DNA of 64,000 bases, from assembly GCF_003254645.1 (NCBI RefSeq), contig NZ_PNFD01000002.1, positions 310,001-374,000 of the forward strand. Reading direction: 5' to 3'. Of this stretch, positions 27,453-36,668 are shown in pieces. The translations under genes and the position numbers were made by a program. The stretch comes from Microbacterium suaedae (lineage in GTDB: Bacteria > Actinomycetota > Actinomycetes > Actinomycetales > Microbacteriaceae). Below the pieces are notes generated by a model. The model searched no databases. It saw nothing but the letters and a program-made list of their open reading frames with translations, and was not told the origin of the DNA. Position 1 is the stretch's first letter; each line of letters begins with the position of its first letter.

Positions 27453-28430
27453 TCAGGCGCCGCCGCCGACCGGCGCGCGCCGGGGCGAGGCCTTGGCGCG
27501 CTCGGCTTCCTCTGCGGCCTGGGCGGCTTCAGCGTCAGCCCGTGCACTGCGCGCCGCGGCGCGGCGGCGGCTGATCGTGCCGATGAGCGACGCGGGATAC
27601 TCGGACGGATTTCCGAGTGCCGCTGTGACGCGGTCGAGGAAGACCGCGAGGATGACGACGCCGAGGCCTGCTTCGACGCCCTGCGCGATGTCGATCGTGG
27701 AGATCGCCGCGACGACCTCCTTGCCGAGGCCGTCGGCTCCCGCCATGCCGGCGATGACCGCCATCGACAGCGCGAGCATGATGACCTGGTTGACACCGGC
27801 CATGATCGTGGGAAGAGCGAGAGGCAGCTGGATTCCACGGAGGATCTGCCCGGGCGCCGCTCCGAACGCGTGCCCGGCTTCCACCGTCTCGCTGTCGACG
27901 CCGCGGATCCCGAGCTCGGTCAGGCGTACGCCCGGAGGCATCGAGAAGATCACGGTCGCGACGAGGCCGGGAACGACCCCGATGCTGAAGAACACGATCG
28001 CGGGGATGAGATAGACGAAGGCGGGCATCGTCTGCATGAAGTCGAGGATCGGCTTCAGGACCGTCTGCACGGCGGCGTTTCGTGCCGACCAGATGCCGAG
28101 CGGAACCGAGATGACGATCGCGACGAGCGCGGCCATCAGGACGAGCGCGAGCGTCTGCATCGCCGGAACCCACATGTCCATCCCGACGATCAGGACGAAT
28201 GTGATGGCTGTCCCGACCGCGAGCTGCCACGACCGGAAGAGCCAGCTGATGAGTGCCGCGACGATGATGGCGACGGGGATCGGCGTGGCGAGCAGGACGT
28301 CGGTGAGCGTATCGACGAGCCAGCTGACGACCATCGTGATGAGGTCGAGCAGCCACTCGAGGTTCTCTTTGACCCAGTCGACGGCGGTATCTACCCATTG
28401 GCCGACAGGGATCCGGAAGTTCTCGAACAT
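27453..28430 (-). CDS. Glycine betaine/proline ABC transporter permease
   Basis: A 325-residue inner-membrane permease of the OpuAB/ProW type with six or seven hydrophobic helices. The coupling loop VEAGHAFGAAPGQILRGIQL is the EAA motif that contacts the ATPase; MQTMPAFVYLIPAIVFFSIG is characteristic of ProW permeases. The C-terminus is a charged Ala/Arg-rich tail (RRRAAARSARADAEAAQAAE) that probably stays in the cytoplasm. The ATG overlaps the ATPase gene stop (TGATG), so the two are coupled. Confidence 0.92.
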   Translation of the reverse strand: MFENFRIPVGQWVDTAVDWVKENLEWLLDLITMVVSWLVDTLTDVLLATPIPVAIIVAALISWLFRSWQLAVGTAITFVLIVGMDMWVPAMQTLALVLMAALVAIVISVPLGIWSARNAAVQTVLKPILDFMQTMPAFVYLIPAIVFFSIGVVPGLVATVIFSMPPGVRLTELGIRGVDSETVEAGHAFGAAPGQILRGIQLPLALPTIMAGVNQVIMLALSMAVIAGMAGADGLGKEVVAAISTIDIAQGVEAGLGVVILAVFLDRVTAALGNPSEYPASLIGTISRRRAAARSARADAEAAQAAEEAERAKASPRRAPVGGGA

Positions 28431-29746
28431 CAGCGGGCCTCCTCGTGTCCGGTCGCGGGGGAGTCGACGGGGCGACCATCCTCGCTGTCCGCGAGCACCT
28501 GGTCGATGACTGTCGTCGGCACGGGCTGCGCCGGGAGCGTGATCTCCTCAGTTGACCCGGGGCCCGGGCCGAGAGCCGCGAGCAGTGTCATGCGGGGGAT
28601 CACGCCGACGAGCTTGCCCGCTTCGTCGACCACCGCGACGGCGAGCTTCGACTCGACGGCCGGGATGAACAGATCCATCAGCACATCGTCGACGTTGACG
28701 GTCGTCGCGTCGTTCTTGATGGCGCCCTGGATCGAACGCTCGCCCTTGCGGACGAGCTTCAGCGCGTCCCGGTCCTCGAGCGTGCCGAGGAGCTTCCGGT
28801 CGCGGTCGACCACGTATACGGCGCTCAGGAAGGCGTCGCGCATCGTCTTCAGAGCCGTGCGCGGGCCGGCCGTCGACGAGACGACCGCGATCGGCTTCTC
28901 CATGACGTTGCCGGCCGTGAGCACACGGGCGCGGTCGACATCCTGGACGAACTGCTCGACATAGTCGTTCGCCGGGTCCGTGAGGATGTCCTCAGGGCTG
29001 CCGACCTGCACGATCCGGCCGTCGCGCATCACGGCGATGCGGTCGCCGAGGAACATTGCCTCGTTGAGATCGTGCGTGATGAAGATGATGGTCTTGTGCA
29101 GCTTCTGCTGCAGCTCGAGGAGCTGTTCCTGCATCTCGCGGCGGATGAGCGGGTCGAGCGCGCTGAACGCCTCGTCCATCAGCATGATGTCAGTGTCGGC
29201 GCAGAGCGCGCGGGCGATGCCGACGCGCTGCTGCATTCCGCCCGACAGCTGGCTCGGGAACTTCTCGCCCCAGCCGCCGAGGCCGACGAGGTCGAGGATT
29301 TCGTTCGCCTTGTCGAGGCGCTCGCGCTTGCCGACGCCCTGCAGCTCCAGCGGGTACGCGACGTTGTCGGCGACCGTTCGGTGGGGGAGCAGCGCGAAGT
29401 GCTGGAACACCATCGAGATGTGGTCGCGGCGGATCGCGCGCAGGGCCTTGTCGGAGATCGTCGTGATCTCCTGATCCCCGATCGTGAGCGTGCCTGCGGT
29501 CGCATCGTGCAGACCATTGATCATGCGGATCAGTGTCGACTTGCCCGAGCCCGACAGGCCCATGACGACGAAGATCTCTCCTCGCTGCACTTCGAACGAG
29601 GCGTCGATGACGGCGGCGGTCGCGCCGTCGAGTTCCTCCCGCGGCGTTCCCGCGCGGAGCTTGTCCACTGCTTCCTGCGTGCGGCGGCCGAAGACCTTGT
29701 AGAGGCCGTTGGCCTTCACCAGCACGTCGTTGTTTTTCTCTGTCAC
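28430..29746 (-). CDS. Glycine betaine/proline ABC transporter ATPase with CBS domains
   Basis: A 438-residue OpuAA/ProV-type ATPase, first gene of the import operon. It has Walker A GLSGSGKSTLIRM, Q-loop, signature LSGGMQQRVGIARAL and Walker B IMLMDEAFSALDP. The C-terminal 140 residues hold a CBS pair (FLSAVYVVDRDRKLLGTLED and LAVAVVDEAGKLVGVIPR), which in OpuA senses ionic strength or c-di-AMP. It starts with GTG after AGGAG. Together with the permease and two binding proteins it forms an osmoprotectant importer; osmotic regulation is likely but no element was recognised. Confidence 0.93.
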   Translation of the reverse strand: MTEKNNDVLVKANGLYKVFGRRTQEAVDKLRAGTPREELDGATAAVIDASFEVQRGEIFVVMGLSGSGKSTLIRMINGLHDATAGTLTIGDQEITTISDKALRAIRRDHISMVFQHFALLPHRTVADNVAYPLELQGVGKRERLDKANEILDLVGLGGWGEKFPSQLSGGMQQRVGIARALCADTDIMLMDEAFSALDPLIRREMQEQLLELQQKLHKTIIFITHDLNEAMFLGDRIAVMRDGRIVQVGSPEDILTDPANDYVEQFVQDVDRARVLTAGNVMEKPIAVVSSTAGPRTALKTMRDAFLSAVYVVDRDRKLLGTLEDRDALKLVRKGERSIQGAIKNDATTVNVDDVLMDLFIPAVESKLAVAVVDEAGKLVGVIPRMTLLAALGPGPGSTEEITLPAQPVPTTVIDQVLADSEDGRPVDSPATGHEEAR

Positions 29747-29923
29747 GTTCTCCTGCGACGAGCGCGTCCTTCATGACGCAACATGCGCGCTCGGCCCTCG
29801 GGTTGGCGGATCGTGATTGATCGACCCCAGCGGCCGTGTCGGACGCGACACCGCGGGACGAGGAATCGGAAGCCGGGTTGCGTGTCGACATTCCTACATT
29901 CCTGACAGCCCTAGAATAGCGGG

Positions 29924-30013
29924 GTGCGAGAACACCGATCGCACATGCGGCCAGATTTCGTCGTCGTCTGTCGAACTCAGAGTGGCGTCTGTCCGCCGAG
30001 ATGCGTGGAATGA
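29924..30013 (+). CDS. Putative leader peptide upstream of sufS
   Basis: A 29-codon leaderless frame starting with GTG 29924, six bases after TAGAAT (29912-29917), the same spacing as in several core genes here. It reads MREHRSHMRP then DFVVVCRTQSGVCPPRCVE, with three Cys codons in its last 14 positions. Actinobacterial leader peptides with a basic start and an R..VD..R..S..C core precede sulfur-assimilation genes, and this matches that shape. Ribosome stalling at Cys codons could control sufSU, whose cysteine desulfurase consumes cysteine. It ends 163 bases before sufS. The role is inference. Confidence 0.45.
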   Translation: MREHRSHMRPDFVVVCRTQSGVCPPRCVE

Positions 30014-30176
30014 CGCGAAAAATGGGGCACCGTCGTGTTGTCCGTCGAGCCTCGGGACGTTATGGAATCGTGAGCGCGAGGTCTCCGAGCGTTCACGTGA
30101 GCGTCACGTCGACGCCGGGACGCTCGGGATGCGGGAAGATGGAGGGACACCCCTCGTCCACCAGGGAGCTCACTCG

Positions 30177-31430
30177 ATGCCCACAGCCCTCGGCGCGCCC
30201 GTGCGCGCGGACTTCCCGTTCTTCCAGGCGCACCCCGACGCCGTCTATCTCGACACGGGGGCGACGTCGCAGCGCCCGGCCGCCGTGCTCGACGCGGAGG
30301 TCGACTTCGTCCGCAGCGACTATGCGGCGGTGCATCGCGGATCCAGCATGGCGACGGGTGAGGCAACCTGGGCGTTCGAGAACGCGCGTGAGCAGGTGGC
30401 CGGCTTCGTCGGCGCCGGCGAGCGCGAGATCGCCTGGGCACAGAACGCGACCGATGCGCTGAACATGATCTCCCTCGGGATGGCGGACGCTTCGGCCGGA
30501 GTCGGTGACGATCGCTTCGCGCTCAGGGAAGGCGACGAGATCGTCGTGACCCAGGCCGAGCACCACGCGAACCTCATCCCGTGGCAGCGGCTCGCGGCCA
30601 AGACCGGCGCGACGCTGCGTTGGGCCCCGGTCGACGAGAGCGGCGTCTGGACGATCGACGGATTGCGCGAGCTCGTCTCGTCCCGCACGCGCATCATTGC
30701 GTTCGCTCACGTGTCGAACGTCACGGGCCTGATCGCGCCCGTCGCGGACATCGTGGCGATCGCTCGCGAGTTCGGTGCGCTCACGGTGCTCGACGCCTGC
30801 CAGTCCGTCCCGCACATGCCTGTCGACCTCGCCGACCTCGGCGTCGACTTCGCCGTCTTCTCGTCGCACAAGATGCTCGGACCGACGGGCATCGGCGCGC
30901 TCTACGGGCGCGCCGAGCTTCTCGACGCCCTCCCGCCCGCGCGCACAGGCGGATCCATGATCACGGTCGTGTCGATGGAGCAGGCTGACTTCCTTCCCGC
31001 GCCGCACCGCTTCGAGGCGGGCACGCAGCCCGTCAGTCAGGCCGTCGGATTCGGCGCCGCCGCCGCCTATCTGCAGGGCCTCGGCATGGACGAGGTCTTC
31101 CGGCACGAGCACGAGATCGCCTCGGCGCTCGTCGAGGCGGTCGAATCCGTCCCGGGCGTCCGCCTCATCGGGCCGGCAGCGGGGCAGCCCCGTGCCGCCC
31201 TCGCCAGCTTCCTCGTCGACGGCGTGCACGCGCACGACGTCGGCCAATTCCTCGACGATAGGGGGATCACCGTGAGAACCGGACATCACTGTGCCCAGCC
31301 GCTGCACCGCGCGCTCGGGACGGCCGCATCGACTCGCGCGAGCGCGGGCGTCTACTCCTCGGCGGATGACGTCGAGGCGCTGCGAGTTGCCCTCGGCGAC
31401 GTGCGCGGATTCTTTGGGGCCGACCGATGA
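30177..31430 (+). CDS. sufS: Cysteine desulfurase SufS
   Basis: A 417-residue PLP enzyme of the SufS branch that makes a protein-bound persulfide from cysteine for Fe-S cluster assembly. It shows YLDTGATSQRPAAVLDA near the start, ANLIPWQRLA, the PLP-binding lysine in FSSHKMLGPTGIGALYGR, and the catalytic cysteine in RTGHHCAQPLHRALG, the SufS-type short loop. ATG 30177 is chosen from the GGGAG eight bases upstream; the frame is open for another 120 codons but that part is low-quality and contains the leader-peptide region. Its stop overlaps sufU (ATGA), so both are coupled. Confidence 0.95.
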   Translation: MPTALGAPVRADFPFFQAHPDAVYLDTGATSQRPAAVLDAEVDFVRSDYAAVHRGSSMATGEATWAFENAREQVAGFVGAGEREIAWAQNATDALNMISLGMADASAGVGDDRFALREGDEIVVTQAEHHANLIPWQRLAAKTGATLRWAPVDESGVWTIDGLRELVSSRTRIIAFAHVSNVTGLIAPVADIVAIAREFGALTVLDACQSVPHMPVDLADLGVDFAVFSSHKMLGPTGIGALYGRAELLDALPPARTGGSMITVVSMEQADFLPAPHRFEAGTQPVSQAVGFGAAAAYLQGLGMDEVFRHEHEIASALVEAVESVPGVRLIGPAAGQPRAALASFLVDGVHAHDVGQFLDDRGITVRTGHHCAQPLHRALGTAASTRASAGVYSSADDVEALRVALGDVRGFFGADR

Positions 31431-31864
31431 GCGGGCTCGAGTCGATGTACCAGGAGCTGATCCTGGACCACGCGAAGACCCCCGAGGGCAAGGGCGATCC
31501 GTCGAATCACCCCTTCACGCACCACGAGTTGAACCCGTCGTGCGGCGACGAGATCACGCTCGGCATCACGGTTGAAGATGGTCGCATCTCGGGGCTTGAA
31601 TGGGATGGCCAGGGGTGCAGCATCTCGATGTCGTCCGCGTCGATCATGAGCGAGCTGCTCTCGGGGGCGACGCGCGACGAGGCCCTCGCGCGGATCGACG
31701 AGTTCCGCGAGATGATGCGCTCCCGCGGTAAGGTCGAGCCGAGCGAGGATCTGGGCGACGCCGCCGCGTTCCAGAACACCGCGAAGTACGTGATGCGCGT
31801 CAAGTGCGCCATGCTCGCGTGGGTCGCTCTCGAAGCCGACCTCAAGGCCTCCCTCGCGGCCTGA
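31427..31864 (+). CDS. sufU: SufU sulfur-transfer / Fe-S assembly protein
   Basis: A 145-residue SufU that accepts sulfur from SufS through a zinc-swap with its own cysteines. The three cysteines and the Asp are visible: NPSCGDEITLG, GQGCSISMSSASIM and VMRVKCAMLAWVAL. The 18-20 residue insertion that separates SufU from IscU is present in the region around LLSGATRDEALARIDEF. It overlaps sufS by four bases. The remaining suf genes are not in the window. Confidence 0.93.
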   Translation: MSGLESMYQELILDHAKTPEGKGDPSNHPFTHHELNPSCGDEITLGITVEDGRISGLEWDGQGCSISMSSASIMSELLSGATRDEALARIDEFREMMRSRGKVEPSEDLGDAAAFQNTAKYVMRVKCAMLAWVALEADLKASLAA

Positions 31865-31868
31865 TCCG

Positions 31869-32738
31869 TCAGGCGTCCGCGGGCGTGCGCGCCATGATCT
31901 CTTGCGCGACGCTGGCGACGAGCGCGCCGTCGCGAGAGAAGATGCGGCCGACGTTCATGCCGCGGCCGCCCTGAGAAGTGGGCGACTCGGCGACGTAGAG
32001 AAGCCACTCGTCGACCCGGGCAAAGCGGTGCCACCAGATCGCGTGGTCGAGGCTCGCTGAGCGCAGACCGGGCGTCCGCCAGGGAACGCCGTTCGCACGC
32101 AGCGTCGGCTCTTGGATCGTGAAGTCACTCATGTAGGCGAGGATCGTCCGGTGGAGGGACGGGTCGTCGTCCAGGCGTTCGCGGATTCGGATCCAGGTGG
32201 CCTGGTGCGGCGTCTGCTCCGGCACATCGAGGAAGATCGCTCCGTCGACGTGGCGTGCCTCGATGGGGTTCGCGCGCAGCAGCCGGGATGCGTCTCCGAG
32301 CTCCTGCTCGGCCGAGGGCAGATCCTCCGGCGCCGGTGCCTCGGGCATCGCGAACTGATGCTGCATCCCCGGATCCTCGTCCTGGAACGAGATGATGCCG
32401 CTGAAAATCGGTGCGCCGCTCTGGTAGGCCTGCACCCGGCGGCGCGAGAAGGAGCGGCCATCGTGGATCCGCTCGACCGCGAAGGTCGTCGGCAGCGTGA
32501 CGTCGCCCGGGCGCAGGAAGTAGCCGTGCAGGGAGTGCGGGAAGCGGTCTTCGGCGATCGTGCGCGTCGCCGCGGTGACGCACTGCGCGACAACCTGACC
32601 ACCGAACACGCGCCCCGTCGGCATCGGGTGGGACGCACCGACGAAGATGTCCTCGTGCGTGCGCGCTCCGGTCTCATCGAGCTGGAGCACTCCCATGAGC
32701 ATGTCGATCGGGTCACTCGGATACTCGATGCCGCTCAT
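31869..32738 (-). CDS. tesB: Acyl-CoA thioesterase II (TesB family)
   Basis: A 289-residue double-hotdog thioesterase that hydrolyses medium- and long-chain acyl-CoA. The first hotdog contains VFGGQVVAQCVTAATRTI and HSLHGYFLRPGD, the second LDHAIWWHRFARVDEWLLY with the catalytic Asp-Thr/Ser-Gln region. ATG 32738 has AAGGAG at a four-base spacing. It is convergent with sufU, four bases apart. It probably balances acyl-CoA pools made by ligases such as the one at 5.8 kb. Confidence 0.92.
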   Translation of the reverse strand: MSGIEYPSDPIDMLMGVLQLDETGARTHEDIFVGASHPMPTGRVFGGQVVAQCVTAATRTIAEDRFPHSLHGYFLRPGDVTLPTTFAVERIHDGRSFSRRRVQAYQSGAPIFSGIISFQDEDPGMQHQFAMPEAPAPEDLPSAEQELGDASRLLRANPIEARHVDGAIFLDVPEQTPHQATWIRIRERLDDDPSLHRTILAYMSDFTIQEPTLRANGVPWRTPGLRSASLDHAIWWHRFARVDEWLLYVAESPTSQGGRGMNVGRIFSRDGALVASVAQEIMARTPADA

Positions 32739-32820
32739 GGGGCTCCTTCTCATGACGTGGGATCTGACCTGCGGCGACACAGAGGCGTCTGCCCAGGCGC
32801 GCGTCAATAGTCTAGGGAGG

Positions 32821-33486
32821 GTGAGTGAGCGACTGGTTCTGGCGGATTCCGGATCGGCGCGCGACGCCCTGACCTTCTCCGGGCGGGCGGCGCGCATCGG
32901 CGACGAGGGCGTGCGTGTGCAGGCGCGCGGCGGCGTGCTCGCGATGACGGCTGCGGCCCTCGCGCCGCAGGGGCTGCTCGATCGCACTCCGACGGTGCTC
33001 GCGATGCGCGTGCTCCGGGCCGACCCCGAGCTCGAGTGCGACTTCGTCGTGGCTGAGCTCAGCGAGACCGACCACGAGAGTCAGGTCGGACTTCCCGAGC
33101 AGGCGATGGCTCCCGCGTGGGCCGGCGTGGCGCCGCCGCGGGCCGGTTGGGAGCGCGTGGGCGAGCTCGACGCGGCCACGCTCGCGTCGCGCGCGCAGTG
33201 GGGAATCGCGGCCGTCGCCCACCAGGTGCCGACGGACGCGGGCGAGGACGCCGTGCGCGTCGTGCGCGGATCCGTGTGGGGCCAGCCCGACGACGACCTG
33301 GGCGGTCTGCCGCTCGGGGTCGCGTTCGCGGCCTTCTCGTTCGGGTTCATCGCGGGCGAGGAGCGTGCGACGGTCTTCACATCGGGTCGCTGGACGCGCG
33401 TCTCGCTCGCCCGAGGTCACGTGCTCTCGCGTGGCCCCGCGGTCTCGGGCCTCACCTCGGTGCGGACGACGGGCGGCACTGCCTGA
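32821..33486 (+). CDS. Unknown cytoplasmic protein
   Basis: A 221-residue protein not assigned to a family. It has no signal peptide or clear membrane segment; the region FAAFSFGFIAGEERATVFTSGRW near the end is hydrophobic but short. Ala-, Arg- and Val-rich composition is like the core proteins here, so it is a native gene. GTG 32821 lies seven bases after TAGTCT, which fits a leaderless start, and divergent tesB begins 82 bases away. A 12-bp inverted repeat after the gene marks its terminator. Confidence 0.7.
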   Translation: MSERLVLADSGSARDALTFSGRAARIGDEGVRVQARGGVLAMTAAALAPQGLLDRTPTVLAMRVLRADPELECDFVVAELSETDHESQVGLPEQAMAPAWAGVAPPRAGWERVGELDAATLASRAQWGIAAVAHQVPTDAGEDAVRVVRGSVWGQPDDDLGGLPLGVAFAAFSFGFIAGEERATVFTSGRWTRVSLARGHVLSRGPAVSGLTSVRTTGGTA

Positions 33487-33495
33487 CGAGCTGCC

Positions 33496-33541
33496 GCCAC
33501 GACACGCCATGTCTCCGCGCGGGCGTAGAGCGTGTCGTGGC
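33496..33541. terminator. Bidirectional terminator
   Basis: GCCACGACACGC (33496-33507) and GCGTGTCGTGGC (33530-33541) form a perfect 12-bp stem between the convergent unknown gene and the globin gene. Confidence 0.7.
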
Positions 33542-33558
33542 GACCGGCGTCTGAGCGG

Positions 33559-33963
33559 CTACTTCTCGAACGTGTTGACCATCGCGTAGGCGGCGCGTTC
33601 GAGGTAGTCCCACAGCGTCGCCTCGTGCACAGGCGAGAGCTCGGCCTCGTCGAGTGCCGTGCGCATGCAGCGCAGCCAGCGGTCGCGCGCATCGGGGTTG
33701 ACGTGGAACGGCATGTGCCGCATCCGCAGGCGCGGATGCCCGCGCTGCTCGCTGTACGTCGCCGGCCCGCCCCAGTACTGCTCGAGGAAGAGGAGCAGAC
33801 GTTCGGCGGCGGGGCCGAGGTCCTCCTCCGGGTACATCGGCTTCAGGACCTCGTCCTGAGCGACCTCCCGGTAGAAGACATCGACGATCCGGCGGAACGT
33901 CTCGCGACCGCCCACCTGCTCGTAGAAGGTGGGCGGCCCTCCGGTCTTCTGGATCTCGACCAT
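33559..33963 (-). CDS. glbO: Group II truncated haemoglobin
   Basis: A 134-residue truncated globin of group II (TrHbO). It shows [19 protein letters not shown], the CD/E region [44 protein letters not shown] with the proximal His region, and a C-terminal helix. These proteins bind O2 and NO and protect respiration. The ATG overlaps the pepN stop (TGATG), so it is translated with the aminopeptidase. Length and motifs are as expected; the physiological ligand is not known. Confidence 0.92.
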   Translation of the reverse strand: MVEIQKTGGPPTFYEQVGGRETFRRIVDVFYREVAQDEVLKPMYPEEDLGPAAERLLLFLEQYWGGPATYSEQRGHPRLRMRHMPFHVNPDARDRWLRCMRTALDEAELSPVHEATLWDYLERAAYAMVNTFEK

Positions 33964-36527
33964 CAGTCCTGTGCGTCCGCTTCGGCGTCGCGGGACTGGG
34001 CCGCGAGCGCGCGTTCGACGCCCGCGAGGTTCTCTGCGACGATGCGGCGCAGGGCGGCGGGCGCCTCGGCGTTCTCGCGCAGCCACGCCCGGGTCGTGTC
34101 CCGCAGCTCGATGTTCGCGAGGGGAGCGGGGTAGAGAAGCTCGAGGAGGTACGACGCGATCTGGAACGTCCGCTGCTCCCACACCGGCAGAAGCATGTCG
34201 AAGTACCGCGGGACGAAGGCCTCGAGGTCGTCGCGCGTTGCCGGGTGGACGAATCCCGCCGACGCGGCGCGCACCACCGTGTTCGGCAGCTCGTCGCTGT
34301 CGACGAGCGCTGCCCACTCCTTCTGCTTGCTCTCGGCGCCGGGCAGAGCCGCACGGGCCTGCGCGGCGAACTCGCCGCCCTTCGCGGTGTTGTCCGCGGA
34401 GAGGGCCTCGTCGATCTCGGCGCGTCCGATCGCGCCGCCCGAGGCGAGCGAGACGAGCAGCTGCCACGAGAGGTCCTGGTCGATGTCGAGCCCGGGAAGC
34501 TCGAGGGATCCGTCGCGCAGCTGCCGCACGCGATCCCAGTGCTCGGAGCGCGACGCCGCGAGCGCGAACGCCGTCGCGAGCTGCAGCTGCATGTCGCTGC
34601 CGGGAGCCGCCTTCTCGAGGAGGCTCCACAGTCCGTCGGCGACCTTCGCGCGCTGCGCCTCGCGCGTGTCCGGCGCCACATAGCTGTGGGCGGCGAGCCG
34701 CACCTGTGCGAGCGTCGTGCGCACGGTCGTCGACTCGGTCTCCGTGCCGAGGCCGGCGAGGACGAGGTCGATGTAGTCGCGCGCCGTCATCTCGCCGTCG
34801 CGCGTCATGTCCCAGGCCGCTCCCCAGACGAGCGAGCGGGCGAGCGGATCCGCGATGTCGGCGATGTGCGCGATCGCCGTGGCGAGGCTCTGGTCGTCGA
34901 GGCGGATCTTCGCGTATGCGAGGTCTTCGTCGTTGAGCAGCACGAGTGCGGGCCGCCGATGCCCGACGAGCTCGGGAATCTCGGTGAGATCGCCGTCGAT
35001 GTCGACCTCGACGTGGTGCGTGCGCTCGAGCGAGTCGCCGCGCATCTCGTAGAAGCCGATGCCCATGCGATGCGGTCGGATCGTCGGGTGATCGGCGGGC
35101 GCCGTCTGCATGACGGCGAATCGCGTGATGATGCCGTCGACATCGTCATCGATGACGGGCGAGACGGTGTTCACGCCGGCCGTCTCGAGCCACTTCGCCG
35201 TCCAGGTCTTGAGGTCGCGGCCACTCGTGCGCTCGAGCTCGACGAGCAGGTCGTCGAGCCTCGTGTTCTGATAGGCGTGCTTACGGAAGTAGGCCCCGAC
35301 ACCTGCGAAGAACGCCTCAATGCCGACGTAGGCGGCAAGCTGCTTGAGAACGGATCCGCCCTTGGCATAGGTGATGCCGTCGAAGTTGACCTGGACGTCC
35401 TCGAGATCGGAGATCTCGGCGACGACGGGATGCGTGGACGGCAGCTGATCCTGCTTGTAGGCCCAGGTCTTCTCCATCGCGTTGAACGTGGTCCACGCTT
35501 CGGTCCACTCGGTGGCCTCGGCCGTCGCGATCGTCGACGCCCACTCCGCGAACGACTCGTTGAGCCAGAGGTCGTTCCACCACTTCATCGTCACAAGGTC
35601 GCCGAACCACATGTGCGCGAGCTCGTGGAGGATCGTGACGACACGACGCTCCTTGACGGCGTCGGTGACCTTGCTGCGGAACACGTAGGTCTCGGTGAAG
35701 GTGACGCAGCCGGCGTTCTCCATCGCGCCCGCGTTGAACTCGGGGACGAAGAGCTGGTCGTACTTCGCGAACGGGTAGGGGACTCCGAACTTCTCCTCGT
35801 AGTAGGCGAAGCCCTGCTTCGTCTTCTCGAAGATGTAGTCGGCATCCATATCGGCCCAGAGGCTCTTGCGTGCGAAGACGCCGAGAGGGATCGTGCGTCC
35901 CTCGCTGTTGACGAGCTCGTCTCGGACCTCCTCGTAGGGCCCGGCGACGAGCGCCGTGATGTACGACGAAATACGCGGCGTCGGCTCGAAGCCCCAGGTT
36001 GCGGATCCGCCCTCCTCGTGGGGGATGGGCTCGGGCGTGGGCTGGTTCGAGACGACCTTCCACTCCTTGGGCGCGGTCACCGTGAACTGGAACGTCGCCT
36101 TGAGGTCGGGCTGCTCGAACACCGCGAACACACGCCGCGAGTCGGGAACCTCGAACTGCGTGTACAGGTAGGCCTCACCGTCGACCGGGTCGACGAAGCG
36201 GTGCAGCCCCTCGCCGGTGTGCGTGTACTCGCAGTCGGCGTCGACGATCAGCTCGTTCGACTCCTCGAGGTCGTTGAGCACGATGCGCGAGTCGGCGTAG
36301 ATGTCGGACGGGGCTAGCTCGCGCCCGTTCAGCGTGACCTCGCGCAGGTCGCGCGCGATGAGGTCGATGAACGTGGTCGCGCCGGGAGTCGCGTCGAACC
36401 GCACGACGCTGCGCGATCCGAACACCTCCTCGCCCTTCGTGAGATCGAGCGCGACCTCGTAGCTTCGGGTGGCGACGACTCCTGCGCGCTCTTCGGCTTC
36501 GACGCGAGTGAGGTTCTCTCCAGGCAC
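33963..36527 (-). CDS. pepN: Aminopeptidase N (M1 family)
   Basis: An 854-residue cytoplasmic metallo-aminopeptidase that removes N-terminal residues from peptides. It contains the exopeptidase motif [15 protein letters not shown], zinc motif [17 protein letters not shown] with the second-shell Glu in WLNESFAEW, and a long helical C-terminal ERAP1-like domain. The start is placed at GTG 36527, giving [15 protein letters not shown], because GGGAG sits eight bases before it; ATG 36542 lacks a ribosome site. It couples to glbO downstream and is divergent from hemH. Confidence 0.95.
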   Translation of the reverse strand: MPGENLTRVEAEERAGVVATRSYEVALDLTKGEEVFGSRSVVRFDATPGATTFIDLIARDLREVTLNGRELAPSDIYADSRIVLNDLEESNELIVDADCEYTHTGEGLHRFVDPVDGEAYLYTQFEVPDSRRVFAVFEQPDLKATFQFTVTAPKEWKVVSNQPTPEPIPHEEGGSATWGFEPTPRISSYITALVAGPYEEVRDELVNSEGRTIPLGVFARKSLWADMDADYIFEKTKQGFAYYEEKFGVPYPFAKYDQLFVPEFNAGAMENAGCVTFTETYVFRSKVTDAVKERRVVTILHELAHMWFGDLVTMKWWNDLWLNESFAEWASTIATAEATEWTEAWTTFNAMEKTWAYKQDQLPSTHPVVAEISDLEDVQVNFDGITYAKGGSVLKQLAAYVGIEAFFAGVGAYFRKHAYQNTRLDDLLVELERTSGRDLKTWTAKWLETAGVNTVSPVIDDDVDGIITRFAVMQTAPADHPTIRPHRMGIGFYEMRGDSLERTHHVEVDIDGDLTEIPELVGHRRPALVLLNDEDLAYAKIRLDDQSLATAIAHIADIADPLARSLVWGAAWDMTRDGEMTARDYIDLVLAGLGTETESTTVRTTLAQVRLAAHSYVAPDTREAQRAKVADGLWSLLEKAAPGSDMQLQLATAFALAASRSEHWDRVRQLRDGSLELPGLDIDQDLSWQLLVSLASGGAIGRAEIDEALSADNTAKGGEFAAQARAALPGAESKQKEWAALVDSDELPNTVVRAASAGFVHPATRDDLEAFVPRYFDMLLPVWEQRTFQIASYLLELLYPAPLANIELRDTTRAWLRENAEAPAALRRIVAENLAGVERALAAQSRDAEADAQD

Positions 36528-36668
36528 TGTGGCTGCTCCCATGAGTTCGTCGGGGGATCCGCCCGCGCGCGGTCGGCGACGCAGGCAACTGCTACAGCCT
36601 ACGTTGCTCCTTCCAGACCTGGATGAGTGCTGAGCCGGTCGGTGCGGATTCGGTGCGAATATAGATCT

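Noticed and set aside
29817-30176. Upstream extension of sufS by 120 codons
   Set aside because: No SufS-like sequence there, and GGGAG before ATG 30177 gives a standard start.
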